Positions 12,715-13,375 of a DNA stretch of 13,375 nucleotides are shown piece after piece. Below the pieces are notes generated by a model. The model made no database searches, was not told the DNA's origin, and saw only the letters and a list, made by a program, of their open reading frames with translations. The DNA is from SIG565 sp045647785 (lineage in GTDB: Bacteria; Bacillota; Clostridia; Oscillospirales; Acutalibacteraceae): the NCBI GenBank assembly GCA_045647785.1, contig JAZRMU010000022.1:1-13375 (forward strand), written 5' to 3'. Numbering within the stretch: the first letter of the stretch is position 1; the number at the start of each line of letters is the position of its first letter. The position numbers and the translations under genes were made by a program.

Positions 12715-13375
12715 TTTTACCAATGAGCAAAAACTAGCTATTAATGCGAGTGCCGGCACACTAGTTTCTGCTGCTGCAGGCTCGGGCAAGACTGCCGTTT
12801 TAGCGGAGCGTGTGGTGAGGCTTCTAATAGGCGAAAACCCGATTAGTGCCGATAGAATTCTTGTTTGCACCTTTATGTCAGCGGCTGCCGAGGAAATGCG
12901 CTCACGCATTGAAAAACGTCTTGGCGAGGAATATATAGCCTCTCCCAATAACCGTCGACTTTATGAGCAGAGGCTTAAAATTAAGAATGCCAAAATTTGC
13001 ACAATTGATTCATTTTGTATTGAGTTGATTCGTGAGAATTTTGATTTTTTAGGTATTGCGCCCGATTTTAGCATTGGCGATGATGTTTCGGTAGCAAAAA
13101 TTAAAGAGCAGGCTTTAGCTTCGGTATTAAATGAGGAGTTTTCTGATAATTCCCCCGAGTTCGTGGCGCTACTGAATGCTCTTTGCTCAAGATTTGATGA
13201 AACCGATCTTAAGGATGCTATCGTTTCGATTTACACCTATTCCCAAAACCTCCCATCCCCGCGCGAGTGGCTGAATGAGCAGCTTGAAAAAATGGGTACG
13301 GATGAATATGTCGCCGAAATTATTTTAGCTACCTTCAATGAGCTTAAAAAGTGCACAACAACCGCTAAAAACAGA
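12704..13375 (+). CDS. addA: ATP-dependent helicase/nuclease subunit A (AddA), N-terminal part (3' truncated by window)
   Basis: This is the first 224 codons of AddA, the UvrD-like SF1 helicase and nuclease subunit of AddAB. The frame is open to the window edge. It starts at GTG, read as MAFDFTNEQKLAINASAG. The Q-motif glutamine is Q9 and Walker A is AAGSGKT (24-30). Motif Ia is CTFMSAAAEEMRSRI, with Met where family members usually have Thr, and TIDSFC is motif Ic. The remainder is the start of the 1B region. It overlaps addB by 11 bp in another frame, so translation is probably coupled and the subunits made in step. Helicase motifs II-VI and the nuclease domain lie beyond the window. Confidence 0.96.
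   Translation, partial: MAFDFTNEQKLAINASAGTLVSAAAGSGKTAVLAERVVRLLIGENPISADRILVCTFMSAAAEEMRSRIEKRLGEEYIASPNNRRLYEQRLKIKNAKICTIDSFCIELIRENFDFLGIAPDFSIGDDVSVAKIKEQALASVLNEEFSDNSPEFVALLNALCSRFDETDLKDAIVSIYTYSQNLPSPREWLNEQLEKMGTDEYVAEIILATFNELKKCTTTAKNR

Noticed and set aside
1..13375. Mobile elements, tRNA/rRNA genes, phage or defence genes
   Set aside because: None seen: no transposase, integrase, terminal inverted repeats, tRNA cloverleaf or rRNA sequence was recognised.

Overview
The window looks like a chromosomal segment of a low-to-moderate G+C, endospore-lineage Firmicute, most likely a gut-type Clostridia (Oscillospiraceae/Ruminococcaceae-like). The clues are AGGAGG ribosome-binding sites, TTGACA/TATAAT promoters, SAM-I and FMN riboswitches with transcription-terminator platforms, a BofA-like sporulation protein, and AddAB rather than RecBCD. 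Every recognised gene is on the + strand. The placement is inferred from gene content, not from a database match.

Layout. 1-381 is the 3' end of fusA (EF-G), followed by tuf (EF-Tu, 482-1681) and a strong terminator. A consensus promoter then drives serC-serA (1866-4111), the first two steps of serine synthesis from 3-phosphoglycerate, closed by a second strong terminator. A new promoter, with an unusual inverted repeat around its -10 box, starts a compact three-gene set (4212-6611): a COG0523/CobW metallochaperone GTPase carrying six tandem His/Cys-rich 14-residue repeats, a second protein with a degenerate G3E-GTPase front half and a YcgQ/DUF1980-like back half, and a small DUF1294 membrane protein.

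Two riboswitch units follow back to back. An FMN riboswitch controls ribU (riboflavin uptake, 6814-7476) and a SAM-I riboswitch controls metK (S-adenosylmethionine synthetase, 7675-8856). Their promoters sit on or directly against the stop codons of the genes before them. No separate terminator was seen after the DUF1294 gene or after ribU, so the riboswitch terminators may also stop transcripts arriving from upstream. A 260-bp stretch after metK holds no confident gene, only potential hairpins and a doubtful small ORF, and ends in a terminator next to a bofA-like gene (9117-9383). The last block is addB (9427-12714) and the first 224 codons of addA, overlapping by 11 bp and encoding the AddAB helicase-nuclease for double-strand-break repair.

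Most of the window is housekeeping. The part most worth a second look is the 4154-6611 metal-handling locus: a metal-binding GTPase with a 42-bp tandem coding repeat, an apparent GTPase-DUF1980 fusion partner, and a candidate operator that does not resemble a Zur box.
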